Shown here one piece after another: positions 53,114 to 62,835 of a stretch of DNA of 64,000 nt. The stretch comes from Ideonella sp. A 288 (GTDB lineage Bacteria > Pseudomonadota > Gammaproteobacteria > Burkholderiales > Burkholderiaceae_C). The stretch spans positions 130,820-194,819 of the forward strand of contig NZ_MWLO01000145.1 of the NCBI RefSeq assembly GCF_002198735.1, written 5' to 3'. The notes below the pieces were generated by a model. That model saw nothing but the letters and a program-made list of their open reading frames with translations, searched no databases and had not been told where the DNA came from. A program made the position numbers and the translations under genes. How positions within the stretch are numbered: position 1 is the stretch's first letter; each line of letters begins with the position of its first letter.

Positions 53114-55846
53114 GTGCGGCAATCACCGACCGTGGCCCACGCTTCCACACCCATCTCCCCCGTCGCGCTGCCCGACGACCTGCTGCTGAAAGTGACGCCC
53201 CCGCGGGTGCTGCGCCACCTGCTGTCGCGCGCCCGGCTGCAGGTGGGCACCGAAGCCAGGCGCGACCAGCCCGTGGCCGTCGTCCAGGCCCCGGCCGGCT
53301 TCGGCAAGACCTCGCTGCTGGCCCAGTGGCGGCGCGAGCACCTGTCGCAGGGGCGGGTGGTGGCCTGGCTGTCGTCGCAGCCGCAGGACGACACCGCGCG
53401 CTTCGTGCAGGGCCTGGCGCTGGCGGTGCGCGTGGGCGCCGGCCGGCCCGGCTTCGGCCACACGCTGCTCGAGGCGCAGGCCCCGGCCGGGCTGGAAGGC
53501 GTCACGCTGTGGCTGGCCGAGCTGGCCCAGTCGGCCATGGACACCGTGCTCATCGTCGACGAGGCCGACCGCCTGCCCGAGCCCACCCGCGACGCCCTGG
53601 CCTACCTGCTGCACAACATGCCGCCCAACCTGCGCGCCGTGGTGGCCGCCCGCACCGATTGCCATCTGGGCATCGACGACCTGGTGAGCTACGGCCTGTG
53701 TGCGGTGGTCGGCCCGGCCGAGCTGAGGTTCCAGTTCGACGAGACGCTGGAACTGGTGCGCGGACGGTTCGGGCCCCGGGTGGACCGCGACCACGCCGCC
53801 CGGCTGCACGAGCTGGCCGAAGGCTGGCCGCTGGGCCTGCAACTGGCCTTGACGGTGATGGCCGCGGGCCACGACCCGCGCACCGAGATCGCCGCCATGG
53901 TGGCCCACGGCGGCGCGCTGCGCGATCGCTTCGTGCACCTGCTGCTGGCCAACCTCGATCCGCCCGATGCCGACTTCCTCACCCGCATCGCGCTGCTCGA
54001 CCACCTGCACCCGGCGCTGTGCGCCCACGTCACGCAGGACCCGGCCGCCGGCGAGCGGCTGACCCGGCTGGCCCGCGACACGCCGGTGTTCGCGGCGGCC
54101 GAAGCCAGCGACTGGCTGCGCCTGCACACCCTGGCCCGCGATGAACTGCGCGAGCGTTTCGCGCGCCTGCCCGCGCAGGATCGATCGGCGTTGCACGCGC
54201 GCGCCGCGGCCTGGCTGGGCGACCATGGCCTGCTGGACGACGCCGCGCGCCACGCCCTGGCCGCCGGGCAACCCGAAACCGCCTACGACCTGGCCGAGCG
54301 CAGCCTGTACGAATCGCTGATGTCGCGCGGACGCCAGAGCGCCGTGCTCGAGTGGCTGGCCCGGCTGCCGACCGACGAACTGGACCGCCGGCCGCGCCTG
54401 CTGCTGGCCGCGGCATGGTCGCTGGCGCTGAGCGAGCGCCATGTCGAGGCCAGCCGCTTCATCGACCGCCTGCTCGCCCTGCCCGGCCACGATGCGGCGC
54501 TGCGCTGCGAATGCGCACTGATCCAGAGCGGAGCCGCCGTGTACGCCGACGACCCCGACCGCTTTGCCGAACTGCACGACCCCTGGGCCAAGGACCCGCC
54601 GCTGACCGACCCGCTGTTGCTGCAGGTGCACGCCAACCGCTCGGCCTTCCGCACCCTGCTGGAGGGCGAGCCGGCGCTGGCCCGGCTGCGCTTGCAGCAG
54701 GCACCGCGCGGCGCCACCGGGGCGGCCAGCGCCTACCTGGCGCGCTGGGCCGATTTCATCGTCGGCCTGTCGTACCTGTGGGAAGGCCAGGTGCTGCTGG
54801 CCGAGCAGTTGCTGCGGCCCACGCTGGCGCGCGCCGAGGCCGACCTGGGCCGGCGCAGCCCCTTCACCTGCATGCTGGCCGCGGTGCTGGCCGCTGCGAT
54901 GTGGGAGCGCAACCAGCCCGAGGACGTGGCCGCCCTGCTGGCCAACCGGCTGGACGTGCTGGAACACGGCGCGCTGCCCGAGGCCGTGCTGCTGGGATTT
55001 CGCACCATGGCGCGGCTGGCGGGCGCCGAGGGCGCCGAGCACCAGGCCCTGGCGCTGTTGGGCGCCCTGGACGCGGTGGGCATGGTGCGGCGGCTGCCGC
55101 GCCTGCGCATCGCCAGCCTGGCCGATCAGGTGCGGCTGCATGCGCGGCGCTTCCGCGTCGAGACCTGCCGGGCGCTGTGCGAGCAGATCGATGCGCTGCT
55201 GGCCGGGCCCGACGCGCCACCGGGGCGCCTGTGGCGCCACCAGGTGGGCCTGCTGCGCGAGGTGGCGATGGGCCATGCCGCCATTGCCGCGCAAGACTGG
55301 CGCCGTGCAGCCGAGGCACTGGCGCGGGCCGATGCCGGTGCGCAAGCGCTTCGACTGGGCCGCCTGCACATCGAGCTGCTGGGGCTGCGTGCCTGGATGC
55401 TCGACCGCCTGGGAGAGCCGGGCCTGCCGCTGCTGCGCGAGGCCACCGACCTGGCCACCACCTATGGCCTGCTGCGCGTGTTCGACGACGCCCATCCGGC
55501 GCTCGGCGACTGGTCGCGCCAGGCCGGGGCCGGGCTTGGTGCGGCAGCGCAGGCGGCCACGGCCGGCCAGGGCCCCGGACCGCTGGCCGCGCCGCTGCGC
55601 GCACCGCAGGCGGTGCAGGCCAAGCCCCGGTCCACGCCCAGCATGGCGCTGACCCCGAAGGAGCGCGAGGTGCTGGAACTCGCCGCGCGCAACCTCTCCA
55701 ACAAGGAGATCGGCCTGGCGATGCAGGTGGGCGAGGAAACCATCAAGTGGCACATGAAGAACCTCTTCGCCAAACTGGATGCCGGCACCCGCAAGCAGGT
55801 GGTGCAGCGCGCGCGCATCCTGGGTCTGCTGGACACCGAAGGCTGA
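53114..55846 (+). CDS. LuxR-family ATP-binding regulator (MalT/LAL type)
   Basis: The roughly 910-aa protein has a Walker A motif APAGFGKTSL (about 60-69), Walker B-like TVLIVDEADRLP, a long helical repeat region and a C-terminal LuxR helix-turn-helix (LTPKEREVLELAARNLSNKE to TRKQVVQRARILGLL). MalT-type regulators are activated by ATP and a small inducer. No ATG lies near the start; a GTG at 53114 follows GGGGG by six bases and one at 53132 is the alternative. It directly precedes the catabolic genes and is their likely activator. Confidence 0.88.
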   Translation: MRQSPTVAHASTPISPVALPDDLLLKVTPPRVLRHLLSRARLQVGTEARRDQPVAVVQAPAGFGKTSLLAQWRREHLSQGRVVAWLSSQPQDDTARFVQGLALAVRVGAGRPGFGHTLLEAQAPAGLEGVTLWLAELAQSAMDTVLIVDEADRLPEPTRDALAYLLHNMPPNLRAVVAARTDCHLGIDDLVSYGLCAVVGPAELRFQFDETLELVRGRFGPRVDRDHAARLHELAEGWPLGLQLALTVMAAGHDPRTEIAAMVAHGGALRDRFVHLLLANLDPPDADFLTRIALLDHLHPALCAHVTQDPAAGERLTRLARDTPVFAAAEASDWLRLHTLARDELRERFARLPAQDRSALHARAAAWLGDHGLLDDAARHALAAGQPETAYDLAERSLYESLMSRGRQSAVLEWLARLPTDELDRRPRLLLAAAWSLALSERHVEASRFIDRLLALPGHDAALRCECALIQSGAAVYADDPDRFAELHDPWAKDPPLTDPLLLQVHANRSAFRTLLEGEPALARLRLQQAPRGATGAASAYLARWADFIVGLSYLWEGQVLLAEQLLRPTLARAEADLGRRSPFTCMLAAVLAAAMWERNQPEDVAALLANRLDVLEHGALPEAVLLGFRTMARLAGAEGAEHQALALLGALDAVGMVRRLPRLRIASLADQVRLHARRFRVETCRALCEQIDALLAGPDAPPGRLWRHQVGLLREVAMGHAAIAAQDWRRAAEALARADAGAQALRLGRLHIELLGLRAWMLDRLGEPGLPLLREATDLATTYGLLRVFDDAHPALGDWSRQAGAGLGAAAQAATAGQGPGPLAAPLRAPQAVQAKPRSTPSMALTPKEREVLELAARNLSNKEIGLAMQVGEETIKWHMKNLFAKLDAGTRKQVVQRARILGLLDTEG

Positions 55847-55884
55847 GCCCCGCCGCCTGAACAGTCGCCGCGCGCGCCACCCCA

Positions 55885-55904
55885 CCCCCCTCCACGATGG
55901 GGGG
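55885..55904 (+). terminator. G/C hairpin after the LuxR-type gene
   Basis: CCCCCC (55885-55890) pairs with GGGGGG (55899-55904) across an eight-base loop, 38 bases after the regulator stop. A second GGGGCCCC/GGGGGG set follows. No T tract. Could terminate or sit in the operon leader. Confidence 0.3.
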
Positions 55905-55957
55905 CCCCGAGCTGGGGGGCGTCCCTAAGCTTGTCTCACTCAAAACGGAGACAAGCC

Positions 55958-56866
55958 ATGACGACTGCCACCCTCGCGGCCCCGGCCCTCGTGCGCGCCG
56001 GCTCGCTGCCGGACTCGATCCACGTCGAGCCGCTGACCTGCGCCATCGGCGCCGAACTGTCCAACGTGAACCTGGGCGTGGCTTCGCGCGACCCGGCGCT
56101 GGTGGCCGAGATCCGTGCCCTGCTGCTGAAACACCGCGTGCTGTTCTTCCGCGACCAGGACATCAGCCGCGCCGAGCACGTGGCCTTCGCCCGCCACTTC
56201 GGCGAGCTGGAAGACCACCCGGTGGCCGGCAGCGACCCGGAACACCCTGGCCTGGTGCGCATCTACAAGTCACCCGACACGCCGATCGACCGCTACGAGA
56301 ACGCCTGGCACACCGACGCCACCTGGCGCGAGAAGCCGCCCTTCGGCTGCGTGCTGCGCTGCATCGAGTGCCCGCCGGTGGGCGGCGACACGATGTGGGC
56401 CAACATGGCGCTGGCCTACGAGCGGCTGCCCGAGCACGTGAAGGTGCAGATCGCCGGCCTGCGCGCCCGCCACAGCATCGAGGCCAGCTTCGGTGCGGCG
56501 ATGCCGATCGAGAAGCGCCTGGCGCTGAAGGCCCAGTACCCCGATGCCGAGCACCCGGTGGTGCGCACGCACCCCGAGACGGGCGAGAAGATCCTGTTCG
56601 TCAACGGCTTCACGACGCACTTCACCAACTTCCACACCGCCGAGCACGTGCGCGTCGGGCAGGACTTCACCCACGGCGGGTCGCAGCTGATGCAGTACCT
56701 GATCAGCCAGGCCTTCATCCCCGAATACCAGGTGCGCTGGCGCTGGAAGCCCAACAGCATGGCCATGTGGGACAACCGCTCGACCCAGCACTACGCGGTG
56801 ATGGACTACCCGCCCTGCCACCGAAAGATGGAACGCGCCGGGATCATCGGCGACACCCCGTACTGA
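55958..56866 (+). CDS. TauD/TfdA-family 2-oxoglutarate-dependent dioxygenase
   Basis: The 302-aa non-haem iron enzyme has the facial triad H118-x-D120 (AWHTDATW) and distal H278 (WDNRSTQHYA), with a C-terminal Arg region (CHRKMERAGI) for 2-oxoglutarate. Family members hydroxylate sulfonates, aryloxyalkanoates or carnitine precursors; the substrate here is unknown. The start after CGGAG was chosen over an ATG nine codons upstream. It opens the catabolic gene series. Confidence 0.93.
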   Translation: MTTATLAAPALVRAGSLPDSIHVEPLTCAIGAELSNVNLGVASRDPALVAEIRALLLKHRVLFFRDQDISRAEHVAFARHFGELEDHPVAGSDPEHPGLVRIYKSPDTPIDRYENAWHTDATWREKPPFGCVLRCIECPPVGGDTMWANMALAYERLPEHVKVQIAGLRARHSIEASFGAAMPIEKRLALKAQYPDAEHPVVRTHPETGEKILFVNGFTTHFTNFHTAEHVRVGQDFTHGGSQLMQYLISQAFIPEYQVRWRWKPNSMAMWDNRSTQHYAVMDYPPCHRKMERAGIIGDTPY

Positions 56867-56907
56867 CCCCCTTCCCCCGATCAACACCCTCTTTCCAAGG
56901 ACACCCC

Positions 56908-57963
56908 ATGAACTTCCAGGACGGTTCGCTGTTCCCCGAGAACCAGGAAAAACTCGTCATCACCTGCGCGCCCTATGGCCCCGAGTGGATGCCCGCCGAT
57001 TTTCCCGAGGACATTCCGGTGACGATGGACGAGCAGATCCAGAAGGCCGTGGACTGCTACAACGCCGGCGCCACCGTGCTGCACCTGCACGTGCGCGAAC
57101 TGGACGGCCATGGCTCGAAGCGCCTTTCGAAGTTCAACGAGCTGATCGCCGGCGTGCGCGCCCGCGTGCCCGACCTGATCATCCAGGTGGGTGGCTCGAT
57201 CAGCTTTGCCCCCGAAGGGGAAGGCGAGTCCGCCAAGTGGCTCAGCGACGACACCCGCCACATGCTGGCCGACCTGAAGCCCACGCCCGACCAGGTGACG
57301 ATCGCCATCAACTCGAACCAGATGAACGTGGTCGAGCAGATGTGCGAGGCCGACATCGCCGGCACCTCGCTGGCCGAGCCGGCCATGTACAAGGCCTATC
57401 GCGAGATGACCATCCCGGCCGGCCCCGAATGGGTGGAAGAGCACATCCGCCGCCTGTCGGCCAATGGCATCCAGACGCATTTCCAGCTGGCCAACATCAC
57501 CCAGCTGGAAACCGTCGAACGCATGATGCGCCGCGGCGTGTGCAACGTGCCGCTGATCCTCACCTGGGTGGCCATCGGCGGCGGCTTCGACCAGCCCAAC
57601 CTGTACAACCTGGCGAACTTCGTGCGCGCGGTGCCGGACGGCGCCGTGCTGACGCTGGAGACCAGCATGCTCAACGTGCTGCCCATCAACATGATGGCCA
57701 TCGCGATGGGCCTGCATGTGCGCTGCGGCATCGAGGACAACATCTGGACGCAGGACCGCAAGGCCAAGCTGGGCAGCGTCAAGCAGATCGAGCAGCTGGT
57801 GCGCATCGCCCGCGAGTTCGGCCGCGAGGTGGCCGACGGCAAGGACGCGCGGCGCATCTACCGCATCGGCGAGTTCTACAAGAACGCCGACGAGGCGCTG
57901 GCCAGGAACGGCTTCGCGCCGAACCGCCGCCACGGCCAGCGCGGCTTCGTGCAGCACGCCTGA
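56908..57963 (+). CDS. BKACE-family (beta-keto acid cleavage) enzyme
   Basis: The 351-aa protein has the DUF849/BKACE signature: VITCAPYGPEW near the start, GATVLHLHVRELDG with zinc-ligand histidines H59 and H61, and QVGGSIS. Family enzymes condense a beta-keto acid with acetyl-CoA, giving acetoacetate and a new acyl-CoA, as in lysine fermentation and carnitine degradation. This copy is longer than the founding 3-keto-5-aminohexanoate enzyme (about 275 aa). It lies 41 bases after the dioxygenase. Confidence 0.9.
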   Translation: MNFQDGSLFPENQEKLVITCAPYGPEWMPADFPEDIPVTMDEQIQKAVDCYNAGATVLHLHVRELDGHGSKRLSKFNELIAGVRARVPDLIIQVGGSISFAPEGEGESAKWLSDDTRHMLADLKPTPDQVTIAINSNQMNVVEQMCEADIAGTSLAEPAMYKAYREMTIPAGPEWVEEHIRRLSANGIQTHFQLANITQLETVERMMRRGVCNVPLILTWVAIGGGFDQPNLYNLANFVRAVPDGAVLTLETSMLNVLPINMMAIAMGLHVRCGIEDNIWTQDRKAKLGSVKQIEQLVRIAREFGREVADGKDARRIYRIGEFYKNADEALARNGFAPNRRHGQRGFVQHA

Positions 57964-57973
57964 GCCACGCGCC

Positions 57974-58558
57974 GTGATCGAGCCGACCTGCCTGATCGTG
58001 CCCGGCCTGCGAGACGCAGTATCCGGGCACTGGCAGACGCTGCTGGCCGCTCACCTTCGGCGCCAGGGACGGCCAATGGCCGAGATGCCCCCGATGGGCC
58101 GCGACGACCTGGATTGCGCCGCCCGCGTGGCGGCCATCGAGGCGGCGGCGCGGTCGGTGGCCGGCCCGCTGGTGATCGTGGCGCACAGCGCCGGCTGCCT
58201 GATGGTGGCGCACTGGGCCGCGACGACGACGCGCGAGGTTCACGGCGCAGTTCACGGCGCACTTCTGGCCGTGCCGCCCGACTTCGACACGCCGATGCCG
58301 GCCGGCTACCCCACCGTGGCCGCGCTGGACCGCGCCGGCTGGCTGCCGGTGCCGCGGCGGCGCCTGCCCTTCCGCAGCATCGTCGCCGCCAGCCGCAACG
58401 ACCCGCTGGCGGGCTTCGACACTGTGGCCGCGCTGGCGCGCGACTGGGGCGCCGAACTGGCCGACCTGGGTGAGGTCGGGCACCTGAACCCGGCCTCGGG
58501 CCACGGTGACTGGCCGCAGGCCGAGCAGTTCATCGCGACGCTGTCCGCCCCGCACTGA
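57974..58558 (+). CDS. Small alpha/beta hydrolase (RBBP9/YdeN type)
   Basis: The 194-aa protein reads CLIVPGLRDAVSGHWQTLLA, with nucleophile elbow VAHSAGC, NDPLAGF (acid) and GHLNPASGHGDWPQ (His). This is the RBBP9/YdeN serine hydrolase pattern. It starts at a GTG only ten bases after the BKACE stop. Its role in the pathway is not clear; it may hydrolyse an ester or thioester intermediate. Confidence 0.83.
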   Translation: MIEPTCLIVPGLRDAVSGHWQTLLAAHLRRQGRPMAEMPPMGRDDLDCAARVAAIEAAARSVAGPLVIVAHSAGCLMVAHWAATTTREVHGAVHGALLAVPPDFDTPMPAGYPTVAALDRAGWLPVPRRRLPFRSIVAASRNDPLAGFDTVAALARDWGAELADLGEVGHLNPASGHGDWPQAEQFIATLSAPH

Positions 58559-58618
58559 TCCCCGTTCCTCCCATTTCCATCTGACGGGGTCGCCTCGATG
58601 CGACCCAGGAGACCCACC

Positions 58619-59611
58619 ATGGCCCGTGCCATCCGCTTCCACCAGACCGGTGGCCCCGAGGTGCTGCAACTCGAGACCGTCGAGGTCGGCGATCCCGGCC
58701 CCGGCCAGGCACGCGTGCGCCATGCCTACGTGGCGGTGAACTTCATTGACATCTACTTCCGCACCGGGCGCTACCCGCACCCCTTGCCGGCCGGCCTGGG
58801 CAGCGACGCCGTGGGCGTGGTCGAGGCGGTCGGCGACGGCGTCGACTGCGTGAAACCCGGTGACCGCGTCGGCTACCTGCTGGGGCCGCAGGGCGCCTAC
58901 AGCGACGTGCGCGTGATGCCGGCCGAGGTGCTGATCCCGCTGCCCGACGGCATCGCCGACCGCACCGCCGCCACGCTGATGATGAAGGGGCTGACGGCGC
59001 AGTACCTGTTCCGGCAGGTCTATCCGCTGCAGGGCGGCGAGACCATCCTGTACCACGCGGCCGCCGGCGGCGTGGGCCTGGTGGCCTGCCAGTGGGCGCG
59101 CGCGCTGGGGGTGACGATGATCGGCACCGTCAGCACCGAAGCCAAGGCCGAGGTGGCGCGGGCCCATGGCTGCGCCCACACCATCGTCACCGGCGGCATG
59201 ACCGCCGAGGACCTGACAAAGGCCATCCCGAAGCGGGTGCGCGAGCTCACCGACGGCAAGGGCGTGCCGGTGGTCTACGACTCGGTGGGCAAGGACACGC
59301 TGATGGCCTCGCTCGACAGCCTGCAGGTGCGCGGCAGCCTGGTCAGCAACGGCACCACGTCGGGGCCGGTGGTCATCGACACCACGCTGCTGGCCGTCAA
59401 GGGCTCGATCTGGGTCACCCGGCCGGCGATGTTGCACTACGCCACCCCACGGCCGCAGATGCTGGCGATGGCCGACGAACTGTTCGGCCACGTGCTGGCC
59501 GGCCGCATCGGCGGCGAGCCGCAGCAGGTGTTCACGCTGGCCCAGGCGGCCGACGCGCACCGCGCGCTCGAGTCGCGCCAGACCACCGGCGCCACCGTGC
59601 TGGTGCCCTGA
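58619..59611 (+). CDS. Zinc-independent quinone oxidoreductase-like enzyme
   Basis: The 330-aa medium-chain dehydrogenase/reductase has the QOR pattern: HAYVAVNFIDIYFRTGRYPH, GSDAVGVVEAVGDGV, and the NADPH loop AAAGGVGLVACQWA. Zinc ligands are absent. QOR-like enzymes reduce quinones or enoyl groups. The start follows CAGGAG. It lies 60 bases after the hydrolase. Confidence 0.92.
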   Translation: MARAIRFHQTGGPEVLQLETVEVGDPGPGQARVRHAYVAVNFIDIYFRTGRYPHPLPAGLGSDAVGVVEAVGDGVDCVKPGDRVGYLLGPQGAYSDVRVMPAEVLIPLPDGIADRTAATLMMKGLTAQYLFRQVYPLQGGETILYHAAAGGVGLVACQWARALGVTMIGTVSTEAKAEVARAHGCAHTIVTGGMTAEDLTKAIPKRVRELTDGKGVPVVYDSVGKDTLMASLDSLQVRGSLVSNGTTSGPVVIDTTLLAVKGSIWVTRPAMLHYATPRPQMLAMADELFGHVLAGRIGGEPQQVFTLAQAADAHRALESRQTTGATVLVP

Positions 59612-59642
59612 ACCCTGAGCCCTGACACCCGAGGAGTCGACC

Positions 59643-60968
59643 ATGGACCTGCACGCGATGGAGAAGGAACCGGCCCAGGACGGTTACCTGTTCGGCCCCG
59701 GACAGGCCTGGTTCGCCTTCGCGATGACCTTGGCCCTGATGGTGTTCGACTATGTCGACCGCCAGGTCATCGTCTCGCTGTTCCCCTACCTCAAGGCCGA
59801 CTGGGGCCTGTCGGACAAGCAACTGGGCGCGCTGGTCTCGGTGGTCTCGGTCACCGTCGCGTTGGGCGCCTTGCCGGTGGCGCTGTTCGCCGACCGCGTC
59901 AGCCGGGTGCGCAGCATCGTGGCCATGGCCACGGTGTGGAGCCTGGCCACGCTGTCCTGCATGTGGGCGCGCAGCTATGGCGCGTTGCTGGGCGCGCGGG
60001 CCCTGGTGGGCCTGGGCGAGGCCGGCTACGGCGCCGTGGGCGCGGCGCTGATCGCCAGCCACTTCCCCGCCCGCATGCGCGGCGCCTTGCTGGCCGGCTT
60101 CTTTGCGTCGGCCTCGGTGGGCTCGGTCCTGGGCGTGATGCTGGGCGGCGTGATCGCGGCACGCTGGGGTTGGCAGGCCGCCTTCGGCGTGGTGGGCGCG
60201 CCCGGCCTGGTGCTGGCGCTGCTGTACCTCAAGGTACGCGACTACCGCACGGTCGAGATGACGCCGGCGCTGCAGGCCAAGCGCCAATCGGTGGGCCAGG
60301 CGGTGGCCCACATCGCCCGCGTGCTGGCCGGCTCGCGCACCATGCTGTGGGTGTGCATCGGCGGCGCGGCTCAGCTGATCGTCGTGTCGGCGCTGTGGTC
60401 GTGGCTGCCCAGCTTCCTGAACCGGGTGCATGGCGTCGCGCCGGGCCCGGCGGGCATGAAGGCGGCGATCGTCGTGCTGTGCGGGGCCGCTGGCGCCGTG
60501 GTGTGGGGTGCGGTCGTCGACCGGGCCGGCAGCCGCCACCCGCGGCGCAAGCTGGCCACGATGGCCGTGCTGTGCCTCGCGGCCATGGCCGTGCTGGTGG
60601 CGGCCTTCGGCCTGTCCTGGGCGCCATCCACCCAGTTCGCGCTTATCGCGCTGGGCGGCTTCCTTGCCACCTGCACCGTCGGCCCGGTGTCGGCCATCGT
60701 CATCGACGTGATCCACCCCGGCGTCCGGGCCACGGGCTCGTCGGTGCTGGCCTTGTTCCAGAACCTGTTCGGCCTCGCGGCGGGCCCCTTCCTCACCGGA
60801 CTGCTGTCCGACAGCTGGGGCCTGGTGCCGGCACTGACGGCCATGCCGCTGTGCGCCTTGCTGGCCGCCGCCGCCTTCCTGCGGGCCGCCGGCAGCTACG
60901 AGGGCGAGAAGGCCAGCGCCGCAGAGCCTGCCCACCCCGTGCCTGCCACGCGCAACGCGCCGGCCTGA
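59643..60968 (+). CDS. Major facilitator superfamily transporter
   Basis: The 441-aa protein has twelve hydrophobic segments and the MFS loop pattern (ALFADRVSRVRSI between helices 2 and 3). The DYVDRQVIVSLFPYLKADWG start is typical of the anion:cation symporter and aromatic acid groups (AAHS/ACS-like). It is probably the importer of the pathway substrate or a related organic acid. The ribosome site GAGGAG is strong. Confidence 0.9.
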   Translation: MDLHAMEKEPAQDGYLFGPGQAWFAFAMTLALMVFDYVDRQVIVSLFPYLKADWGLSDKQLGALVSVVSVTVALGALPVALFADRVSRVRSIVAMATVWSLATLSCMWARSYGALLGARALVGLGEAGYGAVGAALIASHFPARMRGALLAGFFASASVGSVLGVMLGGVIAARWGWQAAFGVVGAPGLVLALLYLKVRDYRTVEMTPALQAKRQSVGQAVAHIARVLAGSRTMLWVCIGGAAQLIVVSALWSWLPSFLNRVHGVAPGPAGMKAAIVVLCGAAGAVVWGAVVDRAGSRHPRRKLATMAVLCLAAMAVLVAAFGLSWAPSTQFALIALGGFLATCTVGPVSAIVIDVIHPGVRATGSSVLALFQNLFGLAAGPFLTGLLSDSWGLVPALTAMPLCALLAAAAFLRAAGSYEGEKASAAEPAHPVPATRNAPA

Positions 60969-60998
60969 TCCCTCGATTCCACGACTGACGGACCCCCC

Positions 60999-62642
60999 AT
61001 GAACGGACTCATGATGCAGCAGCCGCTGCTGATCTCCTCGCTGCTGACCCACGCCGAGCGCCACCATGGCGACCGCGAGATCGTCTCGCGCCGCGTCGAA
61101 GGCGACCTCCACCGCCAGACCTACCGCGAGCTGGCCGCGCGCTCGCGCCGCATGGCCAACGCGATGGCGATGCTGGGCGTGGGCTTTGGCGACCGCGTCG
61201 CCACGCTGGCCTGGAACGGCCACCGCCACATGGAGCTCTACTACGCGGTCAGCGGCTCGGGCGCCGTGCTGCACACGCTGAACCCTCGGCTGCACGCCGA
61301 CCAGGTGGTGTGGATCGCCGACCATGCCGAAGACCAGGTGCTGTGCTTCGACCTGACCTTCCTGCCGCTCGTCGAGGCCATCGCCCCACGCGTGAAGACC
61401 ATCAAGGCCTTCGTCGCGATGACCGACCGCGCACACATGCCGGCCACGTCGAGCGTGCCCGGCCTGCTGTGCTACGAAGACCTGCTGGACACGTCCTCGC
61501 CCGCCTTCACCTGGCCCCTGTTCGACGAGCACACCGCCAGTTCGCTGTGCTACACCTCGGGCACCACCGGAAACCCCAAGGGCGCGCTCTACAGCCACCG
61601 CTCGACGCTGCTGCACACCTTTGCCGCCGCGCTGCCCGACAGCCTGAACTGCAGTGCCCGCGACACCATCCTGCCGGTGGTGCCGATGTTCCACGTCAAC
61701 GCCTGGGGCCTGCCCTACGTGGCCTGCATGGTCGGCGCCAAGCTGGTCTTCCCGGGCCCCTTCCTCGACGGCAAGAGCCTGCACGACCTGTTCGAGGCCG
61801 AGGGCGTCACCGTCTCGGCCGGCGTGCCCACCGTGTGGCAGGGCCTGCTGGGGCATGTGGAGGCGAATGACCTGTCGTTCAGCACGATGCGCCGCACCAT
61901 CATCGGCGGCTCGGCCTGCCCGCCCGCGATGATGCGCGCCTTCCAGGAGCGCCACGACGTGCAGGTGCTTCATGCCTGGGGCATGACCGAGATGAGCCCG
62001 CTGGGCACGGCCTGCACCTTCAAGGCTCGGCACGACACCATGGACGCCGAGGGCCGGTTCGCCGTGCAGGCCAAGCAGGGCCGAGCGGTGTTCGGGGTCG
62101 ACATGAAGATCGTTGGCGACGACGGCCAGGCGCTTCCCCACGACGGCAAGGCCTCGGGCGAACTGATGGTGCGCGGGCCCTGGATCATCCAGGACTACTT
62201 CAGGTCCGAGGGCGGCAGCCCCTTGGTTCCCGACGATGACGGACGCGGCTGGTTCCCCACCGGCGATGTGTCCACCATCGACGCCGATGGCTTCATGCAG
62301 ATCACCGACCGCAGCAAGGACGTGATCAAGTCCGGCGGCGAATGGATCGGCTCGATCGACCTCGAGAACATCGCGATGGCCCATCCCGACGTGGCCATGG
62401 CCGCCTGCATCGCGGCCCCGCACCCCAAATGGGATGAACGCCCGCTGCTGGTGGTGGTGAAGAAGCCCGGTGCCGCGCTCACCCGCAACGAGTTGCTCGC
62501 CTTCTACGAGGGCCGCATCGCCAAGTGGTGGACACCCGACGACGTGGTCTTCGTCGATGCGATTCCCCTCGGCGCCACCGGCAAGATGCAGAAGAACCGG
62601 TTGCGCGAGCAGTTCGCGGCGCACAAGCTGCCCACGGCCTGA
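60999..62642 (+). CDS. Acyl-CoA ligase (AMP-binding, medium/long-chain type)
   Basis: The 547-aa ANL enzyme activates a carboxylic acid to its CoA thioester through an acyl-AMP. Motif A5-like [16 protein letters not shown] (185-200), [24 protein letters not shown] and the C-terminal [13 protein letters not shown] and [11 protein letters not shown] with the catalytic Lys are intact. The sequence is closest in layout to medium/long-chain fatty acyl-CoA ligases. It follows the MFS gene by 30 bases. Confidence 0.94.
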   Translation: MNGLMMQQPLLISSLLTHAERHHGDREIVSRRVEGDLHRQTYRELAARSRRMANAMAMLGVGFGDRVATLAWNGHRHMELYYAVSGSGAVLHTLNPRLHADQVVWIADHAEDQVLCFDLTFLPLVEAIAPRVKTIKAFVAMTDRAHMPATSSVPGLLCYEDLLDTSSPAFTWPLFDEHTASSLCYTSGTTGNPKGALYSHRSTLLHTFAAALPDSLNCSARDTILPVVPMFHVNAWGLPYVACMVGAKLVFPGPFLDGKSLHDLFEAEGVTVSAGVPTVWQGLLGHVEANDLSFSTMRRTIIGGSACPPAMMRAFQERHDVQVLHAWGMTEMSPLGTACTFKARHDTMDAEGRFAVQAKQGRAVFGVDMKIVGDDGQALPHDGKASGELMVRGPWIIQDYFRSEGGSPLVPDDDGRGWFPTGDVSTIDADGFMQITDRSKDVIKSGGEWIGSIDLENIAMAHPDVAMAACIAAPHPKWDERPLLVVVKKPGAALTRNELLAFYEGRIAKWWTPDDVVFVDAIPLGATGKMQKNRLREQFAAHKLPTA

Positions 62643-62835
62643 TGCCGGGACGACCGCTGCGCGCCGGTACCCTGCTGGTGCCAGTGCCTAGGCGCCAAGG
62701 CGCCGATGCGCTGGCTACCATGAACCACCCCCGAAGCGCCTTCGGCGCGGGCCCGCGACCGGGCAATCCCGGCAGCCCTGCGAGCGAGAATTCCCCGCGG
62801 GGTTCGCCTGGCGGGCACCACACGGAACCAATGCC

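Noticed and set aside
59532..62624. A 1030-codon minus-strand frame opposite the MFS and ligase genes
   Set aside because: Its product is His/Gln/Arg-rich with no motif and spans two genuine plus-strand genes. It is an antisense artefact of GC3 bias.
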